58,438 bases of DNA from positions 1 through 58,438 of the forward strand of contig JAEZLP010000009.1 of the NCBI GenBank assembly GCA_023415235.1, given 5' to 3'. The DNA comes from Bacillota bacterium. Its GTDB lineage: Bacteria; Bacillota; Clostridia; Peptostreptococcales; Anaerovoracaceae. The notes beneath the pieces were generated by a model. It ran no database searches. It saw only the letters and a program-made list of their open reading frames with translations, and was not told the DNA's origin. The position numbers and the translations under genes are program-made. The number at the start of each line of letters is the position of its first letter. Position 1 is the stretch's first letter. Positions 16,597-25,858 of this stretch are shown in pieces.

Positions 16597-18987
16597 TTAC
16601 TGCTTTGCCGTAGTCTCCACAAACCGCTGGAGAATGGCCGCTACCTGGCACCGCTCCGCGGCACCGCGGGGATCCAGAAGATTATCCCCGGTTCCGGTGA
16701 TCAGTCCTTCCGTATTTGCCCAGCTTAAGGCATCCATTGCCCAGCTGTGGATCTTGCCGGAGTCACTGAACGCGGCAAGATTTGCGGGAAGGTCTCCGGA
16801 TGGAGTTCCGGAAGCGACCATGTTATAGCCCTTGCTCTTAGCGTAGTTATGAAGGATCACCGCCAGCTGCTCCCTTGTGATGTTGTCCTCCGGGCCGAAC
16901 TGTTCGGCGGAGTAGCCGCCTACGATTTCTTTTTCGGAAGCCCAAGCTACCGCGTCATGATAATACTTGCCGGCTTTTACATCGGTAAAGGTGATTTCCT
17001 TCGCCGTCTTGGGTTCATTTTCCATACGCCAGAGGATGGTTACGATCATGCCCCGGGTGGTTTTTGCGCGGGGATTGAAGATAGTGTCTTCCGTACCCTG
17101 CATCAGTTTGTTAGCCGAAACATAGCGGACTGCGTCATAGTACCAGCTGCTTTCCTTCACATCTCGGAAGGGGTTTACCCATTTGCCGGTGTCTGCCGTT
17201 CCGACAACGTACAGGGAGAAGTGATTGACCTTGAAGGTCACCAGTTTTGCTGTCGGATCATAGGTGCATGGGACTTCGCTCATCGAACCGTCATCCGCCA
17301 GATACCAGACAGTAACATCCTCCGCTCTTTCTCCCGGCTTCAGCTCATAGGGCAGGGATACGGTTGCGGTTCCATCTCCAAAGCTGGAAATTCGCTTGTC
17401 CCCTGCGGTGATCGTCAGGGAGACCACCAGCCGATCCGGATGCTCGTCCTTGTATTCAGCGGAAACATCCTTGACTTCCACCTTTATGCTGTCCGTTGCC
17501 TGTTCTGCGATGGTTTTGAGTGCTTCTGGATCAAATACCAGCTTTTCCCCTGTTTTCCCCTCAACGGTCAGGCTCTTCTTTTCTGCAACCAGCTTTTCCA
17601 CGGTAGTACCTGGCAGGCTTCCACCGCTTTCAATCATTGTTTCGGGGGCAGGAGTGCTGCCTTTTGAGCCGCCGCCGCCACCACCGGAAGAAGGAGCGCT
17701 ATATGCCGTAATTGTAATTGTCTGAATCAAGCTCGCGGGAGCGGTTCCCGTCGCTTTCACACGAATGAGCACTGTTCCCGGGGCAATTCCGGAAATATCG
17801 TAGCCGGTTCCGTCAGTCCAGGAGCTTCCGTTGTCGGTGGAATACTGCATTGCCGTTGTGATTCCGGTAATTGTCCCTGTGGCAGAACTGGCTGAAGGCT
17901 GGATCGCAGTGCAGGTTGGCGTCGCGGGCCTTGCTGCCAAAGTGATGCTCTGGGCAGTGCTGTTTAGTATGGGTCCGACACCTTTTTTCACAAGAGAAAG
18001 AGTGGTGCCGAACCAGCTGTTTTCAATCGTGATCGCGCCGGTGTTACTTGCGGTCTTATCTGCCTCGTTTACGGTGTAGACTGCGCTTGGGGTCAATCCT
18101 GTTAGTTTTTCGTTTGTATAGTCTACCGTTGCAGCCGGTTTTGCTTCGACAAATTCAACCTTAAGATATTTATAATTGACAAAGTTATTTGAGTTATATA
18201 CCTCAGGATTGATGCCATCTGGAGATACGCTTGCGGTAATGGTCGGACTGGGTCCGCCACTTATGGCAGGGACTGTGCTTATGGCGGACGAATAACCAGT
18301 GGCTGTCACAGTACTGCCTGAAATGTTTATATCTTCATCCGAGGAGTAGATGCCGCAGCTCCGCATATTCGCTTGACCGCTGATTGCGGTAACCGTACTG
18401 TTGGAAATGTTTATTGTGTAGTATGCCGTAATGGCTTCGCTATTAAAACTTCTTGCCTGGCCACTAGTGGCATTGAACGTTATTCCAGAAATAGTAACAT
18501 TGCTTAAAGTAAAGATGGCGCAGCTATTACTCCCATTACCGCTAGTAATGTTGAGAATGCCGCTTCCTGAAATGGTAAGGTTGCCACTAGAGCCCCGAAT
18601 ACCATAACTGTTCCCTGGAGAATACCCAGCGTTGTCAATAACGTTGACACCAACGTTAATTATTGTAATCTCTCCATTGGAGTAAATTCCGCATCTGTCA
18701 TTAGCACCATAACCATAATGATACGGTTTAGTGATAGACGCCCCGCTGAGGGTAAGAATTCCGGTCGGGTCATATTTGACGTTATAATTGTTTTCGTTTG
18801 CTTCGTCATTACTTTTAAGGCCGCCGGTCTTCGGATCGTTGATCCAGTAGGTAATGCCAGATCCGATCACATTTGTGTCGCCGACATAAACTTCAGTCGG
18901 CACCGCGGCGCTTGCGGTGATGCTCATCATCGGCATCATGGCAAACACCATGCATATGGTTAAAATAAAGCTAATTGGTTTTTTTAT
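16597..18987 (-). CDS. Secreted S-layer-homology protein with beta-helix-like N-terminal region, probable AUA start
   Basis: The product has about 796 residues: a signal peptide (KKPISFILTICMVFAMM, ending ITASAA), a Ser/Thr/Asn/Gly-rich region with repeated NITISGST-like strands suggesting a right-handed beta-helix (about 30-260), Ig/bacterial-repeat-like segments (about 270-430), a glycine run (near 433), a mixed domain, and three SLH repeats at the C-terminus (about 600-796). The SLH repeats bind it to cell-wall polymers. No ATG, GTG or TTG stands at a useful distance from the AGGAGG. The codon there is ATA, exactly where the neighbouring paralogous leader has ATG. A TTG at 19026 is the only upstream alternative and has no ribosome-binding site. 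The function of the exposed region is unknown. Confidence 0.82.
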   Translation of the reverse strand: MKKPISFILTICMVFAMMPMMSITASAAVPTEVYVGDTNVIGSGITYWINDPKTGGLKSNDEANENNYNVKYDPTGILTLSGASITKPYHYGYGANDRCGIYSNGEITIINVGVNVIDNAGYSPGNSYGIRGSSGNLTISGSGILNITSGNGSNSCAIFTLSNVTISGITFNATSGQARSFNSEAITAYYTINISNSTVTAISGQANMRSCGIYSSDEDINISGSTVTATGYSSAISTVPAISGGPSPTITASVSPDGINPEVYNSNNFVNYKYLKVEFVEAKPAATVDYTNEKLTGLTPSAVYTVNEADKTASNTGAITIENSWFGTTLSLVKKGVGPILNSTAQSITLAARPATPTCTAIQPSASSATGTITGITTAMQYSTDNGSSWTDGTGYDISGIAPGTVLIRVKATGTAPASLIQTITITAYSAPSSGGGGGGSKGSTPAPETMIESGGSLPGTTVEKLVAEKKSLTVEGKTGEKLVFDPEALKTIAEQATDSIKVEVKDVSAEYKDEHPDRLVVSLTITAGDKRISSFGDGTATVSLPYELKPGERAEDVTVWYLADDGSMSEVPCTYDPTAKLVTFKVNHFSLYVVGTADTGKWVNPFRDVKESSWYYDAVRYVSANKLMQGTEDTIFNPRAKTTRGMIVTILWRMENEPKTAKEITFTDVKAGKYYHDAVAWASEKEIVGGYSAEQFGPEDNITREQLAVILHNYAKSKGYNMVASGTPSGDLPANLAAFSDSGKIHSWAMDALSWANTEGLITGTGDNLLDPRGAAERCQVAAILQRFVETTAKQ

Positions 18988-19064
18988 GAAATCGTTCCTC
19001 CTATGTTCGATTCGTCGTTGTGACAATGGTATTCCGCGGATTTCTCGCCATTATTGATACGATT

Positions 19065-20522
19065 TCACTTTCCTGCTTCAACCAGGAAGGTGATCTTTGC
19101 GTGTGCGGGGGCTGCTCCTGTGGATGTCCAGCCGATGATCAGTGTGCCGTTGGCTTTCGACTCGCCCTTGGCATTGACGATCAGCTTTTGATTGCTGTAG
19201 TCTCTGATCGTCCCGAAATCAGAATACAGGTTGATTCTCCACGGATGATGCTTGCTGCTTGTTGTGGACTGCAGCTGTGCTCCTTCGGCAGAGCCGGGCA
19301 GCATAATATAGGTTCCGTCATAACCGATGGAATATTCCGGCCCACGTTCTTTACTATTGTTTATCAGTTTAATATTGAATGGCTTTTCCGGTCTTTTATC
19401 GCTGAGCTCCAGCCAATATCGGCCTCCCTCAACAGGATAGACATACTTTCCGTTGATCTGCATATAATAATCGCCGTCCGGTAAAATCTCCCCATTTCCT
19501 TTGACTTTTTCCAAAGCCGTAACCGGGACCTCGTATTTTGTTCCGGTGTATGGCGCTCCCGGCTGAATGATCGCCTGACCCAAAGCGCTGTCCCAGTAAA
19601 CATTAAACTGGGATGCTGTGCCGGAGAGTTTTTGAGCAAACTCCCTAAGCTGGATATAGTTGGTGTCGCCGTTGATCAGCCGGGCGTCGGCGAAGGAGAA
19701 GACCTCGCTGCCAAGCTTAAACTTTGTGCCACTGCTTCTCACGTTCTTTGTGGTCTGCATCTTGCTTCCGGTCACCGTACCGGTAAATTCCTTCCCGGGC
19801 TCGATGACAGCATACTTCCCGTCCCATCCAACGTTGAATTGGGCGTCGGTTCTGTTCAGCAAGGTTGCAATGGCGCGAAGCTGCAGATAGTTTGTATTGT
19901 TGATGCTGTAGGCCTGTTTCACACCCTGGGGCGCGTCCAGCACGTTATCCACCTTCTTGCCCTTTACCACAAACTCCGTCTTGCTTGGAGATGCAGTGAC
20001 AGTACCGGAATATTCGGCTTTTTTTGAAGGCTTTGAGCCGCCGAACTGAACCAGGGTTTCAGGATCCACGGCAAAAATTCTCAAATTGAACATTCTTGCA
20101 TTTCGATAGCTTGAAAAGGAGTATTCATTGTTGACGGCCGTAGTAATGATATTACCTTGGTCATAGGGTACATAAACGGCGTCATCGTAGAGGCAGGCGT
20201 AATCCACCAGGGGATACATGGGACCGCCCGAAAATTTGATCTCGTTGAAGGGCCATAAAAGATAGTCACGATAGGTATCCGCTATTTTTTTGGTGACTTT
20301 GATCGTGGAACCGGCAGGTACCACAACGCAGTAGGTGGTTACATATCCCTCTGTTTTACTTTGACTTTTGCTGTCCATGGCGTATACGTCTGAGACCTCT
20401 ACTGCAAAGGTGTCGCAGTCGATGGTCCTGGTCTTGCCTGCGGCAAATGTCGTTATTGCTGTTGCGGGCAGCATGGCAAGTACCATGCACAGAATCAAAA
20501 TAAAGCTCACTGTTTTTTTCAT
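19065..20522 (-). CDS. Secreted protein with copper-amine-oxidase-like stalk domains and lectin-like C-terminus
   Basis: The 485-residue product starts with a signal peptide (MKKTVSFILILCMVLAML, cleavage near TTFAAG). It has two copies of the stalk-type domain often labelled copper amine oxidase N-terminal-like: NTNYLQLRAIATLLNRTDAQFNVGWDGKYAVIEPG and NYIQLREFAQKLSGTASQFNVYWDSALGQAIIQPG, each shown here in part (about 215-330). The C-terminal third has a ricin/beta-trefoil-like pattern (YMQINGKYVYPVEGG, YSIGYDGTYIMLPGS, IIGWTSTGAAPAHAKITF). No catalytic copper-oxidase domain is present. It is probably a surface or secreted carbohydrate-binding protein. Its leader closely matches that of the SLH protein downstream, so the two probably act together. 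Confidence 0.8.
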   Translation of the reverse strand: MKKTVSFILILCMVLAMLPATAITTFAAGKTRTIDCDTFAVEVSDVYAMDSKSQSKTEGYVTTYCVVVPAGSTIKVTKKIADTYRDYLLWPFNEIKFSGGPMYPLVDYACLYDDAVYVPYDQGNIITTAVNNEYSFSSYRNARMFNLRIFAVDPETLVQFGGSKPSKKAEYSGTVTASPSKTEFVVKGKKVDNVLDAPQGVKQAYSINNTNYLQLRAIATLLNRTDAQFNVGWDGKYAVIEPGKEFTGTVTGSKMQTTKNVRSSGTKFKLGSEVFSFADARLINGDTNYIQLREFAQKLSGTASQFNVYWDSALGQAIIQPGAPYTGTKYEVPVTALEKVKGNGEILPDGDYYMQINGKYVYPVEGGRYWLELSDKRPEKPFNIKLINNSKERGPEYSIGYDGTYIMLPGSAEGAQLQSTTSSKHHPWRINLYSDFGTIRDYSNQKLIVNAKGESKANGTLIIGWTSTGAAPAHAKITFLVEAGK

Positions 20523-20551
20523 GTGATTGTCTCTCCTATAAGTTTCTTTCG

Positions 20552-21058
20552 TTATATTGATGGTGTGTTCGGAAGTGTTTTCTGCTCCTCCAAGAAAGGC
20601 CGCAGTTGTCTGTCTTCCTCCTCGGTCGCAGTGCGTATCCGCTGCTTCCCGCAATATGGACAGTCTTTTATTTCACCTGTCCGGCAAAAAATAAAACCGC
20701 AATCTTGACAGATGTAAATCATTTTATTCTCCCAATTGATTTCTGAAATGCCTTCCTTCTTCCGAAATCCCATTAACAATCCGGGAAGGAAGCTCAGGGG
20801 ACTTTTCAGAGTATCATGATAACTTTTCGCAATTTGCAGATAAATTTCTCTGCTTGTTTCAAGCATCCGCATGGCCGTCTGCTCATCAGGGCTTCCGCGC
20901 CTCTGCCGACATCCCTCCTGATGGAGCCGGACCTGTTCTTCCGCATGCAGCAGGTCATCCCTTTTTCGGGTAAGAATTTTATGGGCATTGAGAAACCAAA
21001 GTGCCAGAAACGCAGCGATGCTAATGGCTGCAACTAAGTAAGATATAAGTGTTGTCAC
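20552..21058 (-). CDS. Membrane-anchored zinc-ribbon protein, LemA-like helix region
   Basis: This 168-residue protein has one N-terminal membrane segment (about 3-23), a charged helical part with the stretch SYHDTLKSPLSFLPGLLMGFRKKEG that recalls LemA proteins, and a C-terminal zinc ribbon (CQDCGFIFC ... CPYCG, near 115-137). I do not recognise an exact family. It starts with GTG at 21058, eight bases after AAAGGAGG. It lies between the pseudo-receiver gene (16 bases) and the stalk/lectin gene (29 bases), so it is probably in the same transcript. It may be a membrane-linked assembly or regulatory factor for the secreted proteins; that is inference from position. Confidence 0.65.
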   Translation of the reverse strand: MTTLISYLVAAISIAAFLALWFLNAHKILTRKRDDLLHAEEQVRLHQEGCRQRRGSPDEQTAMRMLETSREIYLQIAKSYHDTLKSPLSFLPGLLMGFRKKEGISEINWENKMIYICQDCGFIFCRTGEIKDCPYCGKQRIRTATEEEDRQLRPFLEEQKTLPNTPSI

Positions 21059-21074
21059 CGGGCGCCTCCTTTCT

Positions 21075-21914
21075 TTACGCTGTTTTTATTAATTCGGATT
21101 CTAAACTTGCGGATAAGCTGTGCAGCAAATCAGAAGCTGTTTCTCCGTCTGTCGGATAGGTTGCAAACGAGTAGGTGATGGTATAGTTTCCTATATCTGG
21201 TTCCCTTGATTTATAATCCTCAAACTGGGACTCTATTTTATCGATAATGATCCTCCTGTTCTTTTCATCGCAGAAAGGGAAAAAACCAAGGTGGCATTGA
21301 TATCCATGCTGGACATATAAATCGGATTCCCAGAACAGAGATTTCATTTCGTTGTATATCGATTCGCTATATTGATAAAAACAAGGATTTGAAGCGACGC
21401 CCTCCTTTTCCGTGCTGAGATGAAACTGCACCTTCAAGAGGGAAAAATAATACTTTCCTTTGTTTGCCTTATGGATCTCACTCTCCAGAAAATTCATCAG
21501 ATTAAAGTTTAAAACCGTCGCTTCCGTCAATTTTTCAATATCAAGATATTTTATGAGCTTTTCCTTCAGATAATTGTCCTTGAACGGCTTTAAAATATAG
21601 TCAGCAGCTCCCTCGTACAGACATCTGGTTATCACTTCTTTTTTCCCTACCGATGTAAGTACCACCACGGGTATGTCGCTTCTTTCCGCCTTGAGCTGCT
21701 GGATCAGATTTATCCCGTTAAAGCTGTTTTTCGTGTCTATTTCAATTTCAGTGAGAATCAAATCTACTTTATCGTTCTGGTATAATATCCGGAACAGCTC
21801 TCGGCGATTGTACGCCTCATATATTCTAATATTCTGGTTTACAAAAATATTTTTCATTCTGCTGTTGACGAGCGTATTATGTCCGACGAGAATAACGACC
21901 GGTAAATTATCCAT
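21075..21914 (-). CDS. Degenerate response-regulator receiver plus GGDEF-like output domain
   Basis: Counted from the ATG at 21914 (GGAG eight bases upstream), the product has 279 residues. The first 120 fold like a receiver domain, keeping the Thr (VVVLTS) and Lys (YILKPF) positions. The acidic pair is replaced by Gly11-His12, and the phosphorylated Asp is replaced by Glu56 in LILTEIEI. It therefore cannot be phosphorylated in the usual way and may be locked in one state. The second half (about 135-279) resembles a GGDEF domain (YYFSLLKVQFHL, FFPFCDEKNRR) without the GGDEF signature. It heads a four-gene minus-strand set leading to two secreted proteins, so a regulatory role in their expression is possible. 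Confidence 0.72.
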   Translation of the reverse strand: MDNLPVVILVGHNTLVNSRMKNIFVNQNIRIYEAYNRRELFRILYQNDKVDLILTEIEIDTKNSFNGINLIQQLKAERSDIPVVVLTSVGKKEVITRCLYEGAADYILKPFKDNYLKEKLIKYLDIEKLTEATVLNFNLMNFLESEIHKANKGKYYFSLLKVQFHLSTEKEGVASNPCFYQYSESIYNEMKSLFWESDLYVQHGYQCHLGFFPFCDEKNRRIIIDKIESQFEDYKSREPDIGNYTITYSFATYPTDGETASDLLHSLSASLESELIKTA

Positions 21915-22190
21915 ATGAACTACTCCGTTCCCCATTTTTTACTGTATGATTTCATCATAACCGGATGGCGGCGTAAAAACTGTTTTTTCCCCGAAATGTC
22001 ATTTTTTTGCCCTGAAATGTAAATAAATCTTGTTTGTCCCGCATTATGAAACGCCTTTTTATATCACGGGACCGGCTCCGTTGACATTCCGGACGTGCGG
22101 ACATATGATTGAGCCAATTACAGATCTTGTTAATATTGCAGCTTTGTTCATTCGCGCCATGATCAAACAGGAAATAACGGAGGTATGAAA

Positions 22191-23357
22191 ATGTTAACTG
22201 CGAAAACCGGAAACAGCATTCAGGCAAATCCTGAAATTGCAGCAAAAGAGGCAGCTGCCCCTCTGAAGGAAATAGCAGCGAATCTTAAATTTGCGTTCGT
22301 CTACAGCGGTGTTCCGTATGATCAGAAAAAACTGCTGAAGGCCCTCGCCGATGAACTACCCGGCGTACCTTTCGTCGGAAACACTTCCTTTACCGGGGTT
22401 ATTACCAATGACGGCTTTATTTCAGGCGATAACGGGTTTATCGGGATCCTCGGCCTTTCCGATCCGGATCTGACGGTAGGCACCGCCTGCCTTGCCAAGG
22501 AGAAATCAGCGAGAGAAACAGGACGGAAGGCTGCGGAAGCTGCGCTGGCAGCTGCGGGGAGGACCGACGCGCCGGACTATTTTTATATGGTTGCTCCTCC
22601 GGGCGAAGAAGAATTTTATCTAAAGGGAATTTCAGAAGTGATCGGAAGAGTTCCGTTTTTCGGAGGCAGCGCTGCGGATAACGCGATTGCGGGAGAATGG
22701 CTGTTGTACAGCGACAAGCTAATCACCGCCGACGGCGTCGCCGTAGCATTCTTCTACAGCGGCAAGCCATTTGCAAACCAGTATACCGGCGCCTATGACG
22801 AAACAAAAAAAGCCGGCATCATCACAAAGGTAGATCAAAACCGGACTCTGGTCGAGATCGACGGTGTTCCTGCGATCAAGAAATATCAGGAGTGGACCGG
22901 GGCAAGTGACGAGGAGGTTTCGGGAGGGAACCTGCTGGTCTATGCAATTACAAAACCCCTCGGCGTGAAAGACCGCCTGGGTGATCTCATTGCGATCCGG
23001 CACCCGATGAACGGCAATCCAGACGGTTCCATGGCCATTGGAAACAATCTCGCGGAAAACACGGCCGTGATCCTCATGGATGGTTCTGTGGACGGTTTGA
23101 TCCGATCCACCGGAGATACCTTGAAGGCATTGAAAGAAAAAATTGCGGCGCCGGCCGGTGCTTATCATCTCGTTCACTGCGGCGGAAGACGCGCAGGGAT
23201 CGGGGATCGAATCGGTGAAGTTGCCGACCTGCTGAAAAAGGAAGCAGGAGACGTACCGTTCATCACGGAATTCACCTTCGGGGAATACGGATATGAAGAC
23301 GACGGCAACAATACCTGCGGCGGTTTGATGCTTTCCTTTACAGCCTTCGGCAAGTAA
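22191..23357 (+). CDS. FIST-domain sensory protein
   Basis: The product (388 residues from the ATG at 22191; GGAGG seven bases upstream) shows the FIST-N and FIST-C pattern: FAFVYSGVPYDQKKLLKALADELP, PFVGNTSFTGVITNDGF, VPFFGGSAADN and, near the end, HCGGRRAGIGDRIGEV and EFTFGEYG. FIST proteins are soluble sensors thought to bind small ligands such as amino acids and often pair with signalling output domains. Here the protein has no output domain. It stands 56 bases ahead of an aldehyde dehydrogenase gene on the same strand, so the two may be cotranscribed. An alternative ATG six bases earlier is too close to the ribosome-binding site. Confidence 0.85.
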   Translation: MLTAKTGNSIQANPEIAAKEAAAPLKEIAANLKFAFVYSGVPYDQKKLLKALADELPGVPFVGNTSFTGVITNDGFISGDNGFIGILGLSDPDLTVGTACLAKEKSARETGRKAAEAALAAAGRTDAPDYFYMVAPPGEEEFYLKGISEVIGRVPFFGGSAADNAIAGEWLLYSDKLITADGVAVAFFYSGKPFANQYTGAYDETKKAGIITKVDQNRTLVEIDGVPAIKKYQEWTGASDEEVSGGNLLVYAITKPLGVKDRLGDLIAIRHPMNGNPDGSMAIGNNLAENTAVILMDGSVDGLIRSTGDTLKALKEKIAAPAGAYHLVHCGGRRAGIGDRIGEVADLLKKEAGDVPFITEFTFGEYGYEDDGNNTCGGLMLSFTAFGK

Positions 23358-23413
23358 CGGCGCATAAGACCGATCCACAAATAAAATTGATACATAACAA
23401 GGAGTTGTTTGAT

Positions 23414-24847
23414 ATGAAAATGATAATCAACGGAAAAAAAGTCGACAGCGTAAGCGGAAATACCTTTGACATCATCGCGCCGGCTACCGGGAAGGTCATT
23501 GATTCGGTCCCGAAGGCGACGGAGGAAGACATCAAGCTGGCTGTTGAAGCGGCAGTGGCCGGACAAAAGCAATGGGAGAAATACCCGATTTATAAAAGGG
23601 CCGAGATCGTATACAAATTTCTTGATTTGGTGGATGCCAACAAGGAAGCGCTTGCACAGACCCTTTCCGCGGAGAACGGAAAGCCCATCCGGGAAGCAAG
23701 GGCGGAGATCGGCAATATTCGCATCGGCTTCAGCGCCTTTGCGGAATATGCGAAGCATTATTACGGGAAAACCATTCCTCAGGGAACGGAGCCAGGGCAG
23801 CAAAACAATTTTCAGATCGTGACCCGCGAACCCATCGGCGTTGTCGCTGCCATTATTCCCTTCAACTTCCCGTGCGATCTTTACGATCAAAAGGTTGCGC
23901 CGGCCATCATGATGGGAAATTCCGTCATCGTTCTGCCGTCCTCCGACAATCCGCTGACGCTGCTGATGCTGACGGAAATGCTCGTGGAGGCGGGAATTCC
24001 AAACGGAGGTGTTCAGTGTCTGACTGCGCCCGGATCCGTCAAGGCCGCCGCAGTGTCGGATTCCCGCGTTCATCTTGTCACCCTGACCGGATCAACGGAG
24101 GTGGGCATAGAAACCGCTAAAATCGCTGCGGGAAACCTCACCCATGCTGCTCTGGAGCTGGGAGGAAACGACGCTTTCATCGTCCTGGAAGACGGTGATG
24201 TGGATCTGGCGGTGGAGGAAATGATCTGGGGAAGAATGTACAACACCGGACAGGTTTGCTGCGCCAGCAAGCGTTTCCTGATCCATAATTCGAAGAAAGA
24301 CGAGTTTGCAGCAAAAGCGGTAGAGCGGATCAAAAAACTCAATTACGGCGATCCCTCAAACGAGGATACCCAGATTGGCTGCCTGATCAGCGAGGCCGCC
24401 GCGGTCAAAGTGGAGAAGCAGGTGAATCTCACGGTCGAGCAGGGAGGAAGGATCCTTCTTGGAGGAAAGAGAAACGGCGCCTTCTATGATCCGACTGTCA
24501 TAACAGACGTACCGAAAACTGCCGATGTCGCTATCGATATGGAAATCTTCGGTCCGGTAGTACCCATTATCGGCTTTGATACGGATGAGGAGGCGATAGA
24601 AATCGCAAACAAATCGATCTTTGGTCTTTCCAGCTGCGTATTCTCAAGAGACTGCAAGCGGGCTGTCAAGGTTGCAAAAGCCATGGAAGCAGGAGGAGCG
24701 GTCATCAACGGCGCCAGCTTCTTCCGGGCATTCGAAATGCCATTCGGCGGCTGGAAGCACAGCGGAATCGGTACGGAGGGTGTAATGACCACCTTTGATG
24801 AGATGACCCGGATCAAAAATATCGTGCTGAAAAATATCATCGATTAG
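23414..24847 (+). CDS. NAD(P)-dependent aldehyde dehydrogenase
   Basis: This 477-residue cytoplasmic enzyme has the standard aldehyde dehydrogenase marks: the catalytic Glu in LELGGND, the catalytic Cys in NTGQVCCASKR, and the conserved EIFGPVVPI and PFGGWKHSG segments. It oxidises an aldehyde to a carboxylic acid. Resemblance is greatest to the lactaldehyde/succinate-semialdehyde group, but the substrate is not certain. The ATG at 23414 has AAGGAG nine bases upstream; an earlier TTG in frame (23387) lacks one. Its neighbours are a FIST sensor upstream and a convergent IclR regulator beyond a shared terminator. Confidence 0.9.
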   Translation: MKMIINGKKVDSVSGNTFDIIAPATGKVIDSVPKATEEDIKLAVEAAVAGQKQWEKYPIYKRAEIVYKFLDLVDANKEALAQTLSAENGKPIREARAEIGNIRIGFSAFAEYAKHYYGKTIPQGTEPGQQNNFQIVTREPIGVVAAIIPFNFPCDLYDQKVAPAIMMGNSVIVLPSSDNPLTLLMLTEMLVEAGIPNGGVQCLTAPGSVKAAAVSDSRVHLVTLTGSTEVGIETAKIAAGNLTHAALELGGNDAFIVLEDGDVDLAVEEMIWGRMYNTGQVCCASKRFLIHNSKKDEFAAKAVERIKKLNYGDPSNEDTQIGCLISEAAAVKVEKQVNLTVEQGGRILLGGKRNGAFYDPTVITDVPKTADVAIDMEIFGPVVPIIGFDTDEEAIEIANKSIFGLSSCVFSRDCKRAVKVAKAMEAGGAVINGASFFRAFEMPFGGWKHSGIGTEGVMTTFDEMTRIKNIVLKNIID

Positions 24848-24863
24848 TCAGAAACAATAAAAA

Positions 24864-24914
24864 AGCAGGGACCCGACCGGCCTCAAAGCGGTTGTGTCCC
24901 TGCTGTTTTTTTTT
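24864..24914. terminator. Bidirectional terminator between the aldehyde dehydrogenase and iclR genes
   Basis: The stem AGCAGGGAC...CGACCG pairs with CGGTTG...GTCCCTGCT across 24864-24904, with nine T following on the plus strand and a T-rich run following on the minus strand. It serves both convergent genes. Confidence 0.88.
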
Positions 24915-25687
24915 CATTCCGGAATATATCCCATGGATCTGGAAAGCTCTGTGGCCACCTTCATAACATATTTTGCAACGGTGTCGATCCTGTCATCACT
25001 CAGCAGATTCTTCGGACCCGAAGCGCTGATGGCGGCGATGATATCCCCTTTGTAATCATAAATGGGGGCGCCGACGCAGCGATGGCCGATCTCATATTCT
25101 TCATCATCCATGGCCCAGCCCAGTCTCCGGACCTTTGCCATCTCCCGGTGCAGCTCTTCCATGGAGCCAATGGTATTGTTCGTAAAACGGATAAAGCTGC
25201 AGTCCTTCATGATTCCGTCAAGCTCCTCCTTTGAATAATTGGAAAGAAGACACTTTCCAAGAGAGGAGCAGTATGCGTGCATTCTGAGACCGATTTGAGA
25301 GTACATTCTGACGGAGGATACCACATCCATTTTCTCGATATAAACCACCATGTCCTTGTCGAGAACACCCAGATGGGAAGTCAGTCCCAGCTCCCCCGTG
25401 ATCTGGACGAGATAGGGTCGGGCTTCCGTCTGAAGCTCCAGGCTGTTGATGTAGCAGCTTACCGCCTCGATCAGCTTCAATCCTATTTTATAATTTCCTT
25501 CATCGGTATGTGTCAGATATCCGCGGTTTGTCAATGTCGTAAGAAGTCTATGTACCGTGCTCTTATGCAGCCCAACACGATTGGCAATGGCAGTGACTCC
25601 GATTCCGTCATGTTCTGTTGACAGAACCTCGATGATATCCAGCACGCGATCAACCGATTGCACACTGCGGTCTTGCTTGTCCGCCAT
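24914..25687 (-). CDS. IclR-family transcriptional regulator
   Basis: This 257-residue protein has a winged helix-turn-helix at about 8-75 (GVTAIANRVGLHKSTVHRLL) and an IclR effector-binding domain at about 85-250 (CSSLGKCLLSNYS, EEYEIGHRCVGAPIYDY, AISASGPKNLL). The family controls catabolic genes in response to small organic acids. The start ATG at 25687 follows GGAGG by five bases. The nearest candidate targets are the convergent aldehyde dehydrogenase and its FIST partner, or its own gene. No operator could be identified with confidence. Confidence 0.9.
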   Translation of the reverse strand: MADKQDRSVQSVDRVLDIIEVLSTEHDGIGVTAIANRVGLHKSTVHRLLTTLTNRGYLTHTDEGNYKIGLKLIEAVSCYINSLELQTEARPYLVQITGELGLTSHLGVLDKDMVVYIEKMDVVSSVRMYSQIGLRMHAYCSSLGKCLLSNYSKEELDGIMKDCSFIRFTNNTIGSMEELHREMAKVRRLGWAMDDEEYEIGHRCVGAPIYDYKGDIIAAISASGPKNLLSDDRIDTVAKYVMKVATELSRSMGYIPE

Positions 25688-25797
25688 TGTTACCTCCTTT
25701 TTTCACAGGTAAACCCCGAATAATGGATGAAACGATTGATTTATTCTAACAAATATTGAATTTAAAATCAACTGAGGGGAGCATGCTTGATTGTCCA

Positions 25798-25826
25798 TTG
25801 AAAAAAAGTTGGATGCATGTTAGAAT
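25798..25826 (+). promoter_or_regulatory. Candidate sigma-A promoter of the LytTR/GHKL operon
   Basis: TTGAAA (25798-25803), a 17-base spacer, then TAGAAT (25821-25826), 16 bases before the ribosome-binding site of the regulator gene. Its position excludes the in-frame ATG at 25817 as the start. Confidence 0.6.
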
Positions 25827-25858
25827 ATGGATTATCTTGCAAGGAAGGAGAGATCGAA

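Noticed and set aside
25688..25858. AgrD-like peptide gene ahead of the LytTR regulator
   Set aside because: No short frame with a ribosome-binding site and a cysteine- or serine-containing amphipathic peptide could be found in this gap.
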